From assembly GCA_963675135.1 (NCBI GenBank), contig OY776131.1, positions 33,007,381-33,071,380 on the forward strand: DNA of 64,000 nucleotides, read 5' to 3'. This DNA is from Galeopsis tetrahit (Eukaryota; Streptophyta; Magnoliopsida; Lamiales; Lamiaceae). This document shows positions 12,201 to 23,262 of the stretch, piece by piece. Positions within the stretch are counted from its first letter, which is position 1. Each line of letters opens with the position of its first letter. Both the position numbers and the translations under genes were made by a program. The notes below the pieces were generated by a model. That model saw only the letters and a list, made by a program, of their open reading frames with translations. It did not search any database and was not told where the DNA came from.

Positions 12201-14426
12201 AGAGTTAGTTGCAGAATCAACTTGGCTGTGGCAAATGCTGCAAATTGCCCGATTAAGTATTACTGCAATTACATTTAAACCAAAAGTGCGTTGCCCAGGA
12301 ACCTGATGCAAGTGTTCAAAAAGCGCCCAAGATTAACAAATCGATGCTGTCAAACTGGCATGTATGTAAAATTGGATGGCATAAAAAATTATACTAACCA
12401 CACTTCTAGTTAGGGCTACTGCTTCCTTAATTGTATAACCAGCAGCACTAGGGTCACCATCAGTACGAAGATAATCACGTGTAGAGACGTTATTTGGATT
12501 GTATCCACTTTCCAATGATGAGCTACCTACAACCGGATGACTTTAAAAATCAACACTGAGAAGAAGATGACAATGATAATATAAATAAAGAAATGATTAT
12601 CTAAAGGTTAAACGAAATGGCACCCTCCATAATTCTGAAGAGCATAAACACATTAAAGAAGACTACAGTTTACTTTTCATACAGATAGAAATACCTTTCA
12701 AGCATGTTGATCACATTATAGATTCGAAGATGAATCTTTTTGACAGGAAATGTTCTCAAGAGCAGGATGAAGACAATACATTCGGAGTTCAAGAAAGTAT
12801 ATACTGAATTAAGCGACTATATATATAAAAATACATTTTCATTCACCTAATCTATGGCTGGGGATATAGCAAAACACACTATTAAAATCACTTTTTCAGC
12901 ACAAAAGTAGAACATGGATGATCCATGAAATCGAAAAAGAAAGATCACCAATTAGCATTGTAAATACAGAGACCAATTTTCATCTTGCGCAATAATGGCC
13001 ACATTAGCTTATCTGTAACCTTACCAGTATGTGATACATGTGCAAGATCGCTGTCAATAATGTCTCCATCCAAGGAAAATCTCACATATCTAGCACGCTC
13101 AACCCTGTTTCTCCAAGCATCCCACAAGCTACTTTTATTTGTATTTTCACTAGGTGAAATTTTATCATCTTTATCTTTCATTGCACCATCACGAAGTGGT
13201 TTGACAGGCTCATCATAGCTTGTGGTCTCAGAGCTTTTAAACATAACTTTATCTTGTTCCATACTATCTGATGTGTTGACTGCAACATCTGACAAAGAAA
13301 ACTTTTGCCTCTTGGCTTTTGCTTGGGCCCTTTTTTTCAGGGCATTTATCAATTCCGGGTTCAGCTTTTCTGTTAAATCAGCTTGTGCTTCAGCAATTTC
13401 ATCAACCGACATTTTTGCTAATCGAGCACTATTTTCAGCATCAATCTCACTCTGAAGGCTGTCTTCTTCTCTACCTACAAATGTCTTTGCAGTAGAACCA
13501 GAAGCCATGTATGATTTCTGCATATTCGGCGTCTTCAAATCCACTTCTTTACTCAACCCGTTCTGCCTTGTAGAAACCTCCTCCACATGAATACTTCCCT
13601 CAGATTTATTGTTACCATTCTGCTTAGTTTCAACAATATTTTCATTCTTGACATGTCTGAAGCTGTGAAACTCTGCAGTACTAGCCATCTCTGAAGAGTC
13701 TTTATTCTCATCGGAATTAGAGATTTTTCTACTTAGATTATTAGAAGTAATTTTCCTCTCTTTCGGCCCAACTTTCGACCGAGTTGAATTGCTTTCCTTA
13801 CTCTCCTTAGAGAAGGCCATATCAGCATCATTTTTCACTATCTCCTTCCACCTGCTGACGTCTAAACCCTTCCTTTCTTTTCTCTGCACTGGATTAACAG
13901 TAGCAGCCAATCCCATTCCATCAAAATATTCCTCTTCTCCAGCATTGATATCATCATCAGCATCATTGACAATGTTTGATTTTACAACCTTAGGAGCCCA
14001 ATGCTGTTTAACAACATTAACAAAATAATCACTGCATCAACGCTGTTCAATTTTCCAATACTTTAAAAAAGTGTACAAAACAACGAAGAACAACATCAAC
14101 ATTGATAGATAAGTATTCCACCTAATCCACAGTACATACTTCATAAAAGACAGTTACCATAAACTATATAGGAATAGGACCCAGAAAAAGAGCCACGAGT
14201 GAGAAAAGTGATAACAGAGACATACCGGGCCGTGGGAGCGGTGGCGGGCCGCCGGAAAGGGCAGAACAGAAGGTCGAGGGGCCGAGGGCGGAATCAAAGG
14301 CGTATTTAGAGAAACTCCTTTTTCGACTATACCGCCGACTAGCCACGAAACATCACCTTGGAGAGGGTTTGCTCCTAAAACCTTGGGTATGGGGTTTTTG
14401 CTTCCTCCTTTAGTATTTTTATCCAT
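6271..14426 (-). CDS. IYO: MINIYO-type RNA polymerase II-associated protein 1 (RPAP1), 10 exons
   Basis: Plant RPAP1 homologue, which in Arabidopsis (MINIYO) associates with Pol II, moves to the nucleus and promotes differentiation. Exons (minus): 14426-14226, 14003-13025, 12526-12399, 12302-12118, 11289-11184, 11090-10830, 10013-9825, 9706-7466, 7076-6867, 6438-6271. All introns are GT-AG, phases agree, and the spliced frame of 4668 nt encodes 1555 aa with no internal stop (family about 1450-1600). The start is the ATG at 14426; the protein then reads into GGIVEKG and FPAARHRSHGP, the conserved N-terminus. An RPAP1_N-like helix (KMSVDEIAEAQADL) lies near residue 261, and an RPAP1_C-like block (SLDGDII, then GDPSAAGYTIKEA) spans exons 2-4. 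The large exon 8 carries the ARM-like body with GWGASGGG, PLPPHWFLSAI and KSDIHENYSTF. It looks intact. Its introns hold a Mutator-like element (10071-10769) and a Stowaway MITE (11776-12035). Confidence 0.95.
10071..10769. mobile_element. Mutator-like element inside MINIYO intron 6
   Basis: A 699-bp insert with TIRs of about 150 bp (words TCAGGACCTGAAAAATAGTA and inverted partner) and a perfect 9-bp duplication TTTATAGTT (10062-10070, 10770-10778). It makes up most of the 816-bp intron 10014-10829. The TIRs contain internal repeats of an AGGACCTGAAA motif. The internal part (10300-10560) resembles a decayed Stowaway end (CTCCATCCCATTATT). No transposase. Confidence 0.8.
11776..12035. mobile_element. 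Stowaway MITE inside MINIYO intron 5
   Basis: Ends CTCCCTACCGTTAAATTTAA and the inverted TTTAAATAGGAGGGAG are flanked by TA (11774-11775, 12036-12037). 260 bp, non-coding, wholly within the intron 11290-12117, so it is removed by splicing. Confidence 0.75.
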
Positions 14427-14645
14427 GGCCTGCTTCACAAAACAAAGTATTCAAAATCAAGCACACATTCAACCTGTATTTTTGCGTGAGTTCAGAAGTG
14501 TGAAGTTCAACGAGAAATGGTGCCAAAGTCGTAACACAGAAGTAATTTCCACAATAATCTTCTTGTGGGATTTTGAGTGCGTTCTGCATTTGTACCCAGA
14601 AATAAACAAAACCGCTTTCTCAATGTATGGACTGGGCTTTTTTTT
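14427..14645. promoter_or_regulatory. MINIYO upstream flank
   Basis: DNA immediately 5' of the MINIYO start codon. It should contain the 5' UTR and core promoter (minus strand). I do not see a convincing TATA box. The next 0.6 kb upstream is a transposable element, so the native upstream sequence here is short. Confidence 0.35.
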
Positions 14646-15280
14646 GGGCCAGCCTATATACCCCTCCATACTTGTTAAGTATACTCCCCGATACATACAC
14701 TCCCCCTAAAAATAAATTGTTAGATGTACTCCTCCTAAAATACCCTAATTTTTCTTTTTCTCTATTTCCTTCTTTATTCTTTTCATTTTTTCAAAAATCC
14801 TAAACATAACTCTTCATCTCTCCTCCACCAACCTACAGTTACCGTCGTCCCTGCCCAACGCTGCCGTCCAGACCCATCTTTTTTTTATTTTTTTTTATGC
14901 GCCAAGCCCCACCTCTTGATCACAGGATAACTTCCTTTCACATCTCCTACAATTTAGGTACTTGCTATATCATGTCCATAACTTCTCACTCCTGTGCAAC
15001 CGCATGATTTGGATGATGTACATGTCTTCAAACTGCACTAGGGACATTATGAACAACAAGTGTAAAATGGAGTTAATTAAAAGAAATGGCAAATCCTGAT
15101 GTTGTCATAAGTATTGGGGAACATTAATTACAACACTAGATCAATATTGTCTTGTGTGTTGGATCATTTTACAAAACGCTTATTTCAACATCAACATTTG
15201 ATATTTTACATGATTATTAAATTAATAAATGAGGAGATAGAGTATACTTAACAATTGTGGAGGGGTATATAGTCAGACCC
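14646..15280. mobile_element. inverted-repeat DNA element upstream of MINIYO
   Basis: A 635-bp element whose ends share about 40 bp inverted (CTATATACCCCTCC, then TTGTTAAGTATACTC). An 8-bp run of T flanks both sides (14638-14645, 15281-15288), compatible with an 8-9 bp target duplication but low in information. The interior has no coding content that I recognise. Confidence 0.55.
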
Positions 15281-15412
15281 TTTTTTTTCTTCGAATGGGC
15301 TTGGGCCCAATTTTTGTTTTGAGATATTCAGAAACTATAATGTAATTTTTTTTTCTATCTAACAAATTAACATTATATTGAGCATAAAAACTTCGGCCAT
15401 AAGATATGACCC
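15281..15412. other. short unique spacer
   Basis: AT-rich sequence between the inverted-repeat element and the retrotransposon. It ends in GACCC (15408-15412), the left copy of the 5-bp target duplication. It continues at 27173 after the retrotransposon. Nothing else is seen. Confidence 0.5.
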
Positions 15413-16139
15413 TGATGCGGCCTAAAAATGTCACCTAATAAGGAGTCGACACGTGTATAAAAGATAAGATCGAAATTGAAGGATTGGATTATCTAGTACT
15501 CTCTGGATAAGGAATCCCCTCTAGAGGTCTCTCTGGAGGGAGCTCCGTCTGGAGAGGAGTATCAGAAAGAAGCAGTCTTAACATGAAGTCGTGGACCGTA
15601 AATATAGAGGACTTCCGCCATTTCCGGTCCAGACTTGATAAAAGGAAGACCTTATCCTCCTTTATCTTAGGAAACAAAGTCCACTAAGAAGGAGTGTCGC
15701 CGAGTCTTCAGGGAGTGGAGAGAAAGGAGGACTTCGTCCTCTCAGCAGGGCCGAGTCTTATGGGCAGCTCCGAAATAAGAGGAAAGCTTGACTTCCTCTC
15801 CAGAAAGTATCTCTATAAATAGGTAAATTCGAGGAGATTTCCAGGTTAGATATTCTGACATTACAAACCTTGATATACTTAATACGAGACACCTTTCTGA
15901 TATTCTTTGAGAACTGATTTGATACATCCAGGATCTCGAGATCCTTGTGAGACATTGATAAGCCCTATACTGACTTAGGCATCGGAGTGTCCACGTCGGA
16001 CCCCCCTCCGGCGTGTTCTTTGCAGGTTCTTGAAGATTTCGAGTGAAGGCAGCATATTCGGAACGATCATATTTGTTCGAAGAGAAGGACATCCAATTCA
16101 GAGGATACGCAATCCTCCCGTGCAAATTTTGGCACATCA
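15413..16139 (+). repeat. 5' LTR
   Basis: 727 bp, TG...CA ends. A TATA box (TATAAATAG, 15814-15822) predicts transcription starting about 30 nt downstream. The short minus-strand ORFs inside are duplicated in the 3' LTR and are not genes. Confidence 0.95.
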
Positions 16140-16141
16140 AC

Positions 16142-16158
16142 TGGCGCCGTCTGTGGGA
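16142..16158 (+). other. primer-binding site of the Ty3 element
   Basis: TGGCGCCGTCTGTGGGA begins two bases after the 5' LTR. The TGG start pairs with the CCA end of a tRNA. Other Tat and Athila elements use tRNAs with a similar 3' end; the exact tRNA is not determined here. Confidence 0.75.
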
Positions 16159-16202
16159 AAGAATTGAAAGATTTTCTCACGAATTTCTACCCGTTCGAGC
16201 AA

Positions 16203-19200
16203 ATGGGTGGCGGAAATAAAACATCTACTTCAGGAAAGAAAAATCTTCCAGGGGAAAATTCCCCTTTGCCAACTGATCCCCCACCAAGGGGAGGCCGGAG
16301 GAAGGACCCAGTTCATACTCCTTCTGGAGAAAATCCACCAGTGACGCCTAACACAGTCTTGGGAGAGGAAAACCATCCCCTCCCAATCGAAGAAGGAACC
16401 ACAGGGAACATTGAAGCCCCAGAGTCCCAGACCGCGGATCCTCAGCGAGAGGATATTCCAGATTTGGGGCCACTCCTGATCTCTTCCGATCAATTGAATG
16501 CCCTCATCAAGCAAGCTGTAGAGAGAGCCTTCGCGGCTCAAAGAGATCGAGTTCCCAGAGGTGCACCAGGGAACCTGGAGATACCTCCCCCAAGACCCCA
16601 GGAAGAGGCGCCTGGAGCTTCCCAGGTGCTGTCCAAAGAAATGGGGATGCGGGCAGAAGAAGATGATAAGGTGCCCTCCCGAGCGGAAATAAGCATTCCC
16701 CTTCGGAGTACGAGAAGGAATGCAGATTTGGCACCCTTAGGGATAGAACTCCCTGAAACAGAAGAAAGCACGGATGATACCTATGGAGGGCCAGTCAGCG
16801 ACCAATTACTGGCCCTACAGAAGGAGATGAGGGATATGAGGAAGCAAATGAACAACCGAACCAGTAGGTCCGCTCATGTCTCTGGATGTCAGTTCTCCCC
16901 TAACATACTACAGGATGAACTGCCATTCAATTTCAAGCCCCTTAATTTTGAATACGATGGTACGGCAGACCCGTACGAGCACCTAGTAAGGTTCGAGAAT
17001 GCTGCGTTACTGCACCGCTATGGAGAAGGAATCAAATGTAGGGTCTTCCTAACCACCCTAGCAAAAGCAGCACAACAATGGTTCACTCAATTTGAACCCA
17101 ATACTATCCGATCCTGGGAGGAATTCAGTGAGCTATTCCTTCACCAATTTGCCAGTGCCCGGAGACAGCCGAGGGCCACTTTGACCCTCTTTAATCTGAG
17201 ACAGGGAGAGGGCGAGAGCTTAAGAGCTTTTCTCCGGAGATTTAATCAAGCAGCTCTGGAGGTCCCTACAGCTTCTCCGGAGGTGAAGATCAACGCTCTT
17301 ACTAACGGATTGCATGATGGAGACTTTTTCTCCTCCTTAGCTAAGAAGCCGGTTAAGAACTTTGATGAATTGTTGCATAGGGCAGAGAAATACCTCACTC
17401 TGGAGGAGGTCCGGAAAGCAAAGAGGCTGGAGGTTAGACCACAAGATCGAGAGAGGAGAAGGGAAAGGGAAGGCCCCTCCAGACGATTCAGTCCAGAGGT
17501 CCCTCGGACCTCCGGATCAGCAAGAGACAGCAATCCCTCCGGAGGTCCCCGGTCTGGCCCTCACGGGAGGTTTGAGAAATACACACCCTTGAGAATTGAG
17601 CCGGCCGAAGTACTGGAGGTAGCAGGAGATCATCCAGACTTAAAATTCCCATATTCCAGAGGTCGAGGACCTCAGAAGCCCAAGTCTGATCGGTTTTGCC
17701 GATTTCACAATGAATATGGACATGACACAAATCAGTGTTACCACCCGAAAGACGAGATTGAGAGGATGATCCAAGCGGGCCATCTAAAAGAATTTATATT
17801 TAGAGACAGGCAGGGCCCTCGGGGGCAGAAGCGAAAAGAACATGAAAGAAAACTAGAAGAGAAGGAAACCAGAGAGGCGGACGAGGATATGCCCCCTCCA
17901 CCGCCAAAGAGAGGAGTAATCCACATGATTGTGGGAGGGCCAGCAGATGGAGATTCCTTTCGAAAGAGAAAGCAGAGTGTCCGAGCTCTAAAAGCAGAGC
18001 AAGGAAGCCAGTTAAGAGAAGTGGGGCGTATGACGGAGACGCCCAATATCCGATTTGGGCCGGAGGATGTGAAAGGAGTTAAGGAAGATCACAACGACGC
18101 TCTGGTGATCACTACCGACATAGCTGGGTTCGATGTTGGGAGAATCTTCGTAGATACGGGGAGTTCGGCTGACATTATGTTTTTTGAATGTTTCAAGAGA
18201 ATGGAGCTGAGTGTGAAGCTGCGTCCTGTAGATACCTCTCTGTATGGTTTTTCCGGAGGTGCCATCCAACCTTTGGGATCAGTGATGTTACAGGTAGGAT
18301 TGGGGGACGCCCCAGCTCGGAAAGTCCACTTGGTGGAGTTCCTTATTGTAGACATCCCCTCATCATACAATGTCGTGATGGGACGACCTAGCCTGAACCT
18401 CTTTCAGGCAATCATCTCTACATTTCATATGAAGATGAAATTCCCTACAGCCACATGGGTGGGAGAAGTAAGAGGAGACCAGTACCAAGCACGGAAGTGC
18501 TACGCAGAATCTGTAAAGATGGCGGACAGAGCCCTGACTAAGGGCCTGGAGCGGACGAGAGGAGATGACCCTGAGGTCAAGAGGAAGAAAGTAGAGGGAG
18601 CAACACCTGAACAGGTGAATGTTAAAACAGACGAGGAACTGATGAGCGTGGAGCTCTTCCCAGGGAAACTCGGCTTTGTCACTAAGATAGGTACCCAACT
18701 GGGACCTGAACTCACAGAGAAGGTAATATTTACATTACGTCGAAATTCCGATATATTTGCATTTTCTCCAGCTGACATGACAAGGGTCCCTCCGGAGATA
18801 GCAATACATTGCCTTAATGTCGATCTAAAGGCAAAGCCCGTGAAACAGAAACTACGAAATTTTGGAATTGAGAAGAATAACATTGTGAAAGAAGAAGTCG
18901 AGAAGCTATTGAAAGCAGGACATGTGGTGAAAGTCCAATTCCCAGAATGGCTCTCCAATGCTGTGCTAGTGCCTAAAGGGGGAGGAAAATGGAGAATGTG
19001 CATCGATTTCAGGGACCTCAACAAGGCATGTCCTAAAGACCACTATCCGCTACCCAGGATAGACCAGTTAGTAGATGCAACTTCAGGCTTCGAGCTGCTA
19101 AGCATGATGGATGCATACCAGGGATACCACCAGATCCAGCTAAACCCCTCAGATGTCTCCAAAGTGTGCTTCATAGCAGCGTGTGGAACGTTCGGCTATG

Positions 19201-21800
19201 TTCGAATGCCATTCGGATTAATCAATGTTGGAGCAACATATCAAAGGATGGTCGATGCTGTCTTTCGGAGACAGTTGGGGAGGAACATGGAGATATATGT
19301 AGATGATATGTTGGCTAAGAGTGTGAAAGCAGATCAGCATGTGGAGGATCTGGAGGAAATTTTCCAAGTAATTCGAGAGAACGACATCAAGTTGAACCCA
19401 GCCAAGTGCTCTTTCGGAGTAAAATCAGGGAAGTTCCTCGGATACATGGTCACTCAAAGAGGTATAGAAGTGAATCCAGCCAAGGTGAAGGTTGTACTAG
19501 ACATGCAGCCGCCGAGAAACGTGAGGGAGCTCCAGACGCTCAATGGGAGGATTACGGCATTGAGCAGATTCATAGCCAGGTCCGCCGAAAAGAGTCACCC
19601 CTTCTTTAAAATTCTTAAGAAAGGGACCAAGTTTGAATGGAATGAGACATGCCAAAAGGCCTTTGAAGATCTGAAACATCATTTGTCTCAGCTGCCGAAG
19701 CTGACAAAGCCTTCTCCGGGAGATACTCTCATTTTGTATCTCTCCGTAGGGGAATTCTCACTAAGCACCGCCTTGGTCAAAGAAGAGGGATCTCTTCAGC
19801 ATCCTATTTATTACGTCAGTAAGGTTATTCAAGGGGTTGAAACCCGATACTCAGAAATTGAAAAGGCTGCTCGGGCCGTGGTAGTTACAGCGCGAAGGTT
19901 GCGCCCATATTTCCTCTCTTACAAAATACTGGTCCGCACTAATTACTTGTTGAAACAGGTTATAGGGCGAGCGGACCTCTCTGGAAGAATGGTGAAATGG
20001 GCAATAGAGCTCCAGGAATATGATGTGGATTTCGAGCCACGGAAAGCCATAAAAGCCCAAGCTTTGTCCGACTTCATCCAAGAGTCGACCAAACCAGAGG
20101 AAGCTGGGGGATGGAAGGTATATGTAGATGGCTCAGTGACTCTGAGCGGATGCGGAGCAGGGATTGTGCTAGCGGGCCCTCAAGGAGAGGACCTACAATT
20201 TGCAGTGAGATTTCAGTTCATGACTTCGAATAATGGAGCAGAGTACGAAGCTTTGATCAGAGGGATGGAGATGGCATTAGAATTGGGAGCTCCAAAGGTA
20301 ACTCTATACTCAGACTCCCAATTAGTTGTTCAACAGGTGAAGGGAGAATATGTAGCCAAAGATAGCAGGATGGCTGCCTATCTGGAACGAGCCAAAGAAG
20401 TGATGGACAAATTTCAAGAGTGCGAGGTAGTCCAGATACCTCAAGAGAAAAACATGCAGGCGGATAGCCTCTCCAAACTCGCTAGCTCCACAGAGTTTGA
20501 TGGACAAGGAACAGTGACCTTGGTAGTAGCAGAAAGAGAGACCTTGGAGAACCCCATTGGTTCCATTGAGGAGGAAGATGATTGGAGAAGAGCTATATGG
20601 GTGGAACTCACCAAGGGAGCAGACGCCCCTACCACCAGAGAGACTCGAGCCCTTCGGATCAAATATTGTATTATCGGAGGGCACTTATACAAGAGATCGT
20701 TCACACAACCGTATTTGAGGTGTATATCAGCCCGAGAAGCGATGTACACACTCAAAGAGATCCATGAAGGTGATGCAGCTAGTCATGAAGGATACAAAGC
20801 AGTGGTGAAGAAAGTTTTAAGGGCTGGATTATATTGGCCCTCCATGACAAAAGACGCTAGGGAATTCGTGAAAAAATGTGTCAAGTGTCAGAAAAATGGC
20901 CCATTGATAAGGACCCCTGTGGAAGAGATGGGAGCTATGCACTCTCCCTGTCCCTTTGCTAAGTGGGGAATCGATTTGGTAGGACCCTTCCCTCCAGCCT
21001 CCGGAGGGAGGAAATTTCTGATAGTAGCAGTGGACTATTTTAGCAAATGGGTGGAAGCTGCTCCTCTAGCTACGATAGATGAAGAAAATGTGATTAAATT
21101 CTTGAGAAAACAGATTTGTTGCAGATTCGGAGTACCCAAAATATTAGTCTCTGATAATGGAACACAGTTTAACGGAGAAAATGTACGAGGATGGTGCGCA
21201 AGACTAAACATAATACAGAGATTCACCTCTGTAGCTCATCCTCAAGCTAATGGACAAGTGGAGGTTACTAATCGAACGATAGTAGATGGTATTCGAACAA
21301 GGCTGACGAAGATAGGAGGAGGATGGGTGAACGAGTTAGATAATGTATTGTGGTCATATAGAACTAGTCCAAAGACAGCAACTGGAGAGTCCCCCTTTCA
21401 GCTGGTCTACGGAGCCGCGGCGGTGATACCTCCAGAGGCCGTGTTGCAGTCATACCGAATTGCCCAATTTGAAGAACATCAGAATGAAAGATTGATGAGA
21501 GAGACCCTAGATTTAATGGAAGAAGAAAGAGAGATGGTTAGAGTACGTGCTGAAAGATATAAGAGCAGAATTAAAGCTGCATATGACCGAAGGGTGATCC
21601 CGAGGTCCTTCAGAGTGGGGGACCTGGTGCTAAGAAGAGCTGATGCCCTAAAGAATACGGGAAAGTTAGAGCCCAACTGGGAGGGGCCTTATAAAATCAC
21701 ACAGGTACTGAAGGGAGGGGCCTATAGACTACAGAGTATGGAAGGGGTCGACATAGCTAGACCCTGGAACGTTTGCCATTTGAAGAGATTCTTTATTTGA
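16203..21800 (+). CDS. gag-pol polyprotein, Tat-lineage Ty3 retrotransposon
   Basis: A single uninterrupted frame of 1865 aa from the first ATG at 16203 (upstream in-frame codons lack an ATG). Visible domains: gag capsid around residues 230-390 (WEEFSELFLHQF, LRQGEGESLRAFLRRF); a CX2H-type knuckle region (CRFHNEYGHDTNQC) near 500; aspartic protease with DTGS near 651; reverse transcriptase with the YVDD box near 1031; a degenerate first RNase H; a second archaeal-type RNase H starting YVDGS near 1306; integrase with H-H-C-C (about 1518-1565) and a catalytic D, D-35-E triad (GIDLVGPF, SDNGTQF, NGQVEV). There is no chromodomain. RT has FGLINVGATYQRM where FGLKNAGATYQR is usual, two substitutions near the active site. 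Gag and Pol are in one frame, so no frameshift is needed. Confidence 0.95.
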   Translation: MGGGNKTSTSGKKNLPGENSPLPTDPPPRGGRRKDPVHTPSGENPPVTPNTVLGEENHPLPIEEGTTGNIEAPESQTADPQREDIPDLGPLLISSDQLNALIKQAVERAFAAQRDRVPRGAPGNLEIPPPRPQEEAPGASQVLSKEMGMRAEEDDKVPSRAEISIPLRSTRRNADLAPLGIELPETEESTDDTYGGPVSDQLLALQKEMRDMRKQMNNRTSRSAHVSGCQFSPNILQDELPFNFKPLNFEYDGTADPYEHLVRFENAALLHRYGEGIKCRVFLTTLAKAAQQWFTQFEPNTIRSWEEFSELFLHQFASARRQPRATLTLFNLRQGEGESLRAFLRRFNQAALEVPTASPEVKINALTNGLHDGDFFSSLAKKPVKNFDELLHRAEKYLTLEEVRKAKRLEVRPQDRERRREREGPSRRFSPEVPRTSGSARDSNPSGGPRSGPHGRFEKYTPLRIEPAEVLEVAGDHPDLKFPYSRGRGPQKPKSDRFCRFHNEYGHDTNQCYHPKDEIERMIQAGHLKEFIFRDRQGPRGQKRKEHERKLEEKETREADEDMPPPPPKRGVIHMIVGGPADGDSFRKRKQSVRALKAEQGSQLREVGRMTETPNIRFGPEDVKGVKEDHNDALVITTDIAGFDVGRIFVDTGSSADIMFFECFKRMELSVKLRPVDTSLYGFSGGAIQPLGSVMLQVGLGDAPARKVHLVEFLIVDIPSSYNVVMGRPSLNLFQAIISTFHMKMKFPTATWVGEVRGDQYQARKCYAESVKMADRALTKGLERTRGDDPEVKRKKVEGATPEQVNVKTDEELMSVELFPGKLGFVTKIGTQLGPELTEKVIFTLRRNSDIFAFSPADMTRVPPEIAIHCLNVDLKAKPVKQKLRNFGIEKNNIVKEEVEKLLKAGHVVKVQFPEWLSNAVLVPKGGGKWRMCIDFRDLNKACPKDHYPLPRIDQLVDATSGFELLSMMDAYQGYHQIQLNPSDVSKVCFIAACGTFGYVRMPFGLINVGATYQRMVDAVFRRQLGRNMEIYVDDMLAKSVKADQHVEDLEEIFQVIRENDIKLNPAKCSFGVKSGKFLGYMVTQRGIEVNPAKVKVVLDMQPPRNVRELQTLNGRITALSRFIARSAEKSHPFFKILKKGTKFEWNETCQKAFEDLKHHLSQLPKLTKPSPGDTLILYLSVGEFSLSTALVKEEGSLQHPIYYVSKVIQGVETRYSEIEKAARAVVVTARRLRPYFLSYKILVRTNYLLKQVIGRADLSGRMVKWAIELQEYDVDFEPRKAIKAQALSDFIQESTKPEEAGGWKVYVDGSVTLSGCGAGIVLAGPQGEDLQFAVRFQFMTSNNGAEYEALIRGMEMALELGAPKVTLYSDSQLVVQQVKGEYVAKDSRMAAYLERAKEVMDKFQECEVVQIPQEKNMQADSLSKLASSTEFDGQGTVTLVVAERETLENPIGSIEEEDDWRRAIWVELTKGADAPTTRETRALRIKYCIIGGHLYKRSFTQPYLRCISAREAMYTLKEIHEGDAASHEGYKAVVKKVLRAGLYWPSMTKDAREFVKKCVKCQKNGPLIRTPVEEMGAMHSPCPFAKWGIDLVGPFPPASGGRKFLIVAVDYFSKWVEAAPLATIDEENVIKFLRKQICCRFGVPKILVSDNGTQFNGENVRGWCARLNIIQRFTSVAHPQANGQVEVTNRTIVDGIRTRLTKIGGGWVNELDNVLWSYRTSPKTATGESPFQLVYGAAAVIPPEAVLQSYRIAQFEEHQNERLMRETLDLMEEEREMVRVRAERYKSRIKAAYDRRVIPRSFRVGDLVLRRADALKNTGKLEPNWEGPYKITQVLKGGAYRLQSMEGVDIARPWNVCHLKRFFI

Positions 21801-22106
21801 AGAAAGTGTAAGGTCTTGAGACCATTTATGACTTTTGCTTTGTGATTTTTTGCATTGGTTCATATTTTGCTTGATGAATTTTATAGCTTTACCGGAGCTC
21901 TTTTTCCCTCTCTACGGGTTTCCCCTTTGGGGTTTTTCCGTAAAGAGGTTTTTAATGAGACCGGCGTAGGTTATCTATGGCCTATGTTGAAAACTGACAA
22001 TAAATCAATGAAGCCTTATCCTTTTTTGAAGAAAGAATTATTCAGAATTATTGTGTCTTGATTATCTTTCTCATATTTGAATATGCGATGTATGAATATA
22101 ACAATT
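21801..22106 (+). other. untranslated spacer after gag-pol
   Basis: Non-coding part of the retrotransposon between the pol stop codon and the tandem repeats. A short ORF at 21855 shows no recognisable domain. Confidence 0.5.
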
Positions 22107-23262
22107 ACGAGTGCGAAAGACACTCAGAGGCCTAGAGGCCGGGGTGCTCCAGAGAGCCTTCATCTTACTTGAGACCCAAGTGGGTTACTGAAATGAGAAG
22201 ATTTTTTGAATTAAAATCTTTTAAGAATAAGAGTGAGAAACACTCAGAGGCCTAGAGACCGAGGTGCTCCAGAGAGCCCTAATCTTACTTGAGACCCAAG
22301 TGGGTTACTGAAATGAGAAGATTTTATGAATTAAAATCTTTTAAGAATAAGAGTGAGAAACACTCAGAGGCCTACAGGCCGAGGTGCTCCAGAGAGCCCT
22401 CATCTTACTTGAGACCCAAGTGGGTTACTAAAATGAGAAGATTTTATGAATTAAAATCTTTTAAGAATAAGAGTGAGAAACACTTAGAGGCCTACAGGCC
22501 GAGGTGCTCCAGAGAGCCCTCATCTTACTTGAGACCCAAGTGGGTTACTGAAATGAGAAGATTTTATGAATTAAAATCTTTTAAGAATAAGAGTGAGAAA
22601 CACTCAGAGGCCTAGAGGCCGAGATGCTCCATAGAGCCCTCATCTTACTTGAGACCCAAGTGGGTTACTGAAATGAGAAGATTTTATGAATTAAAATCTT
22701 TTAAGAATAAGAGGGAGAAACACTCAGAGGCCTAGAGGCCGAGGTGCTCCAGAGAGCCCTCATCTTACTTGAGACCCAAGTGGGTTACTGAAATGAGAAG
22801 ATTTTATGAATTAAAATCTTTTAAGAATAAGAGTGAGAAACACTCAGAGGCCTACAGGCCGAGGTGCTCCAGAGAGCCCTCATCTTACTTGAGACCCAAG
22901 TGGGTTACTGAAATGAGAAGATTTTATGAATTAAAATCTTTTAAGAATAAGAGTGAGAAACACTTAGAGGCCTACAGGCCGAGGTGCTCCAGAGAGCCCT
23001 CATCTTACTTGAGACCCAAGTGGGTTACTGAAATGAGAAGATTTTATGAATTAAAATCTTTTAAGAATAAGAGTGAGAAACACTCAGAGGCCTAGAGGCC
23101 GAGATGCTCCAGAGAGCCCTCATCTTACTTGAGACCCAAGTAGGTTACTGAAATGAGAAGATTTTATGAATTAAAATCTTTTAAGAATAAGAGGGAGAAA
23201 CACTCAGAGGCCTAGAGGCCGAGGTGCTCCAGAGAGCCCTCATCTTACTTGAAACCCAAGAG
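22107..23262 (+). repeat. ten 120-bp tandem repeats inside the retrotransposon
   Basis: The word CACTCAGAGGCCTA (or CACTTAGAGG) recurs exactly every 120 bp at 22121, 22241, 22361, 22481, 22601, 22721, 22841, 22961, 23081 and 23201. Variant positions show a four-unit higher-order repeat: units 3-6 and 7-10 carry the same series of variants. A further degenerate unit trails to about 23400. Because 120 is divisible by three, each unit reads open in frame +2 for 40 codons until CCTAGAGG supplies a stop. I regard the resulting 108-aa ORFs (22289-22615, 22769-23095) as incidental. Confidence 0.95.

Noticed and set aside
15489..16140. Minus-strand ORFs in the LTR
   Set aside because: Present in both LTR copies as a by-product of the repeat; no recognisable domain.
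16230..21226. Many minus-strand ORFs across gag-pol
   Set aside because: Shadows of the long plus-strand frame; no domains. The antisense gene proper begins only at 25961.
22289..23095. Two 108-aa repeat ORFs as a real repeat protein
   Set aside because: They exist only because the repeat length is a multiple of three; start and stop fall within repeat units and no other evidence supports coding.
22107..23262. Regular repeats resembling a CRISPR array
   Set aside because: The whole 120-bp unit is conserved with no unique spacers, and it lies inside a plant retrotransposon.
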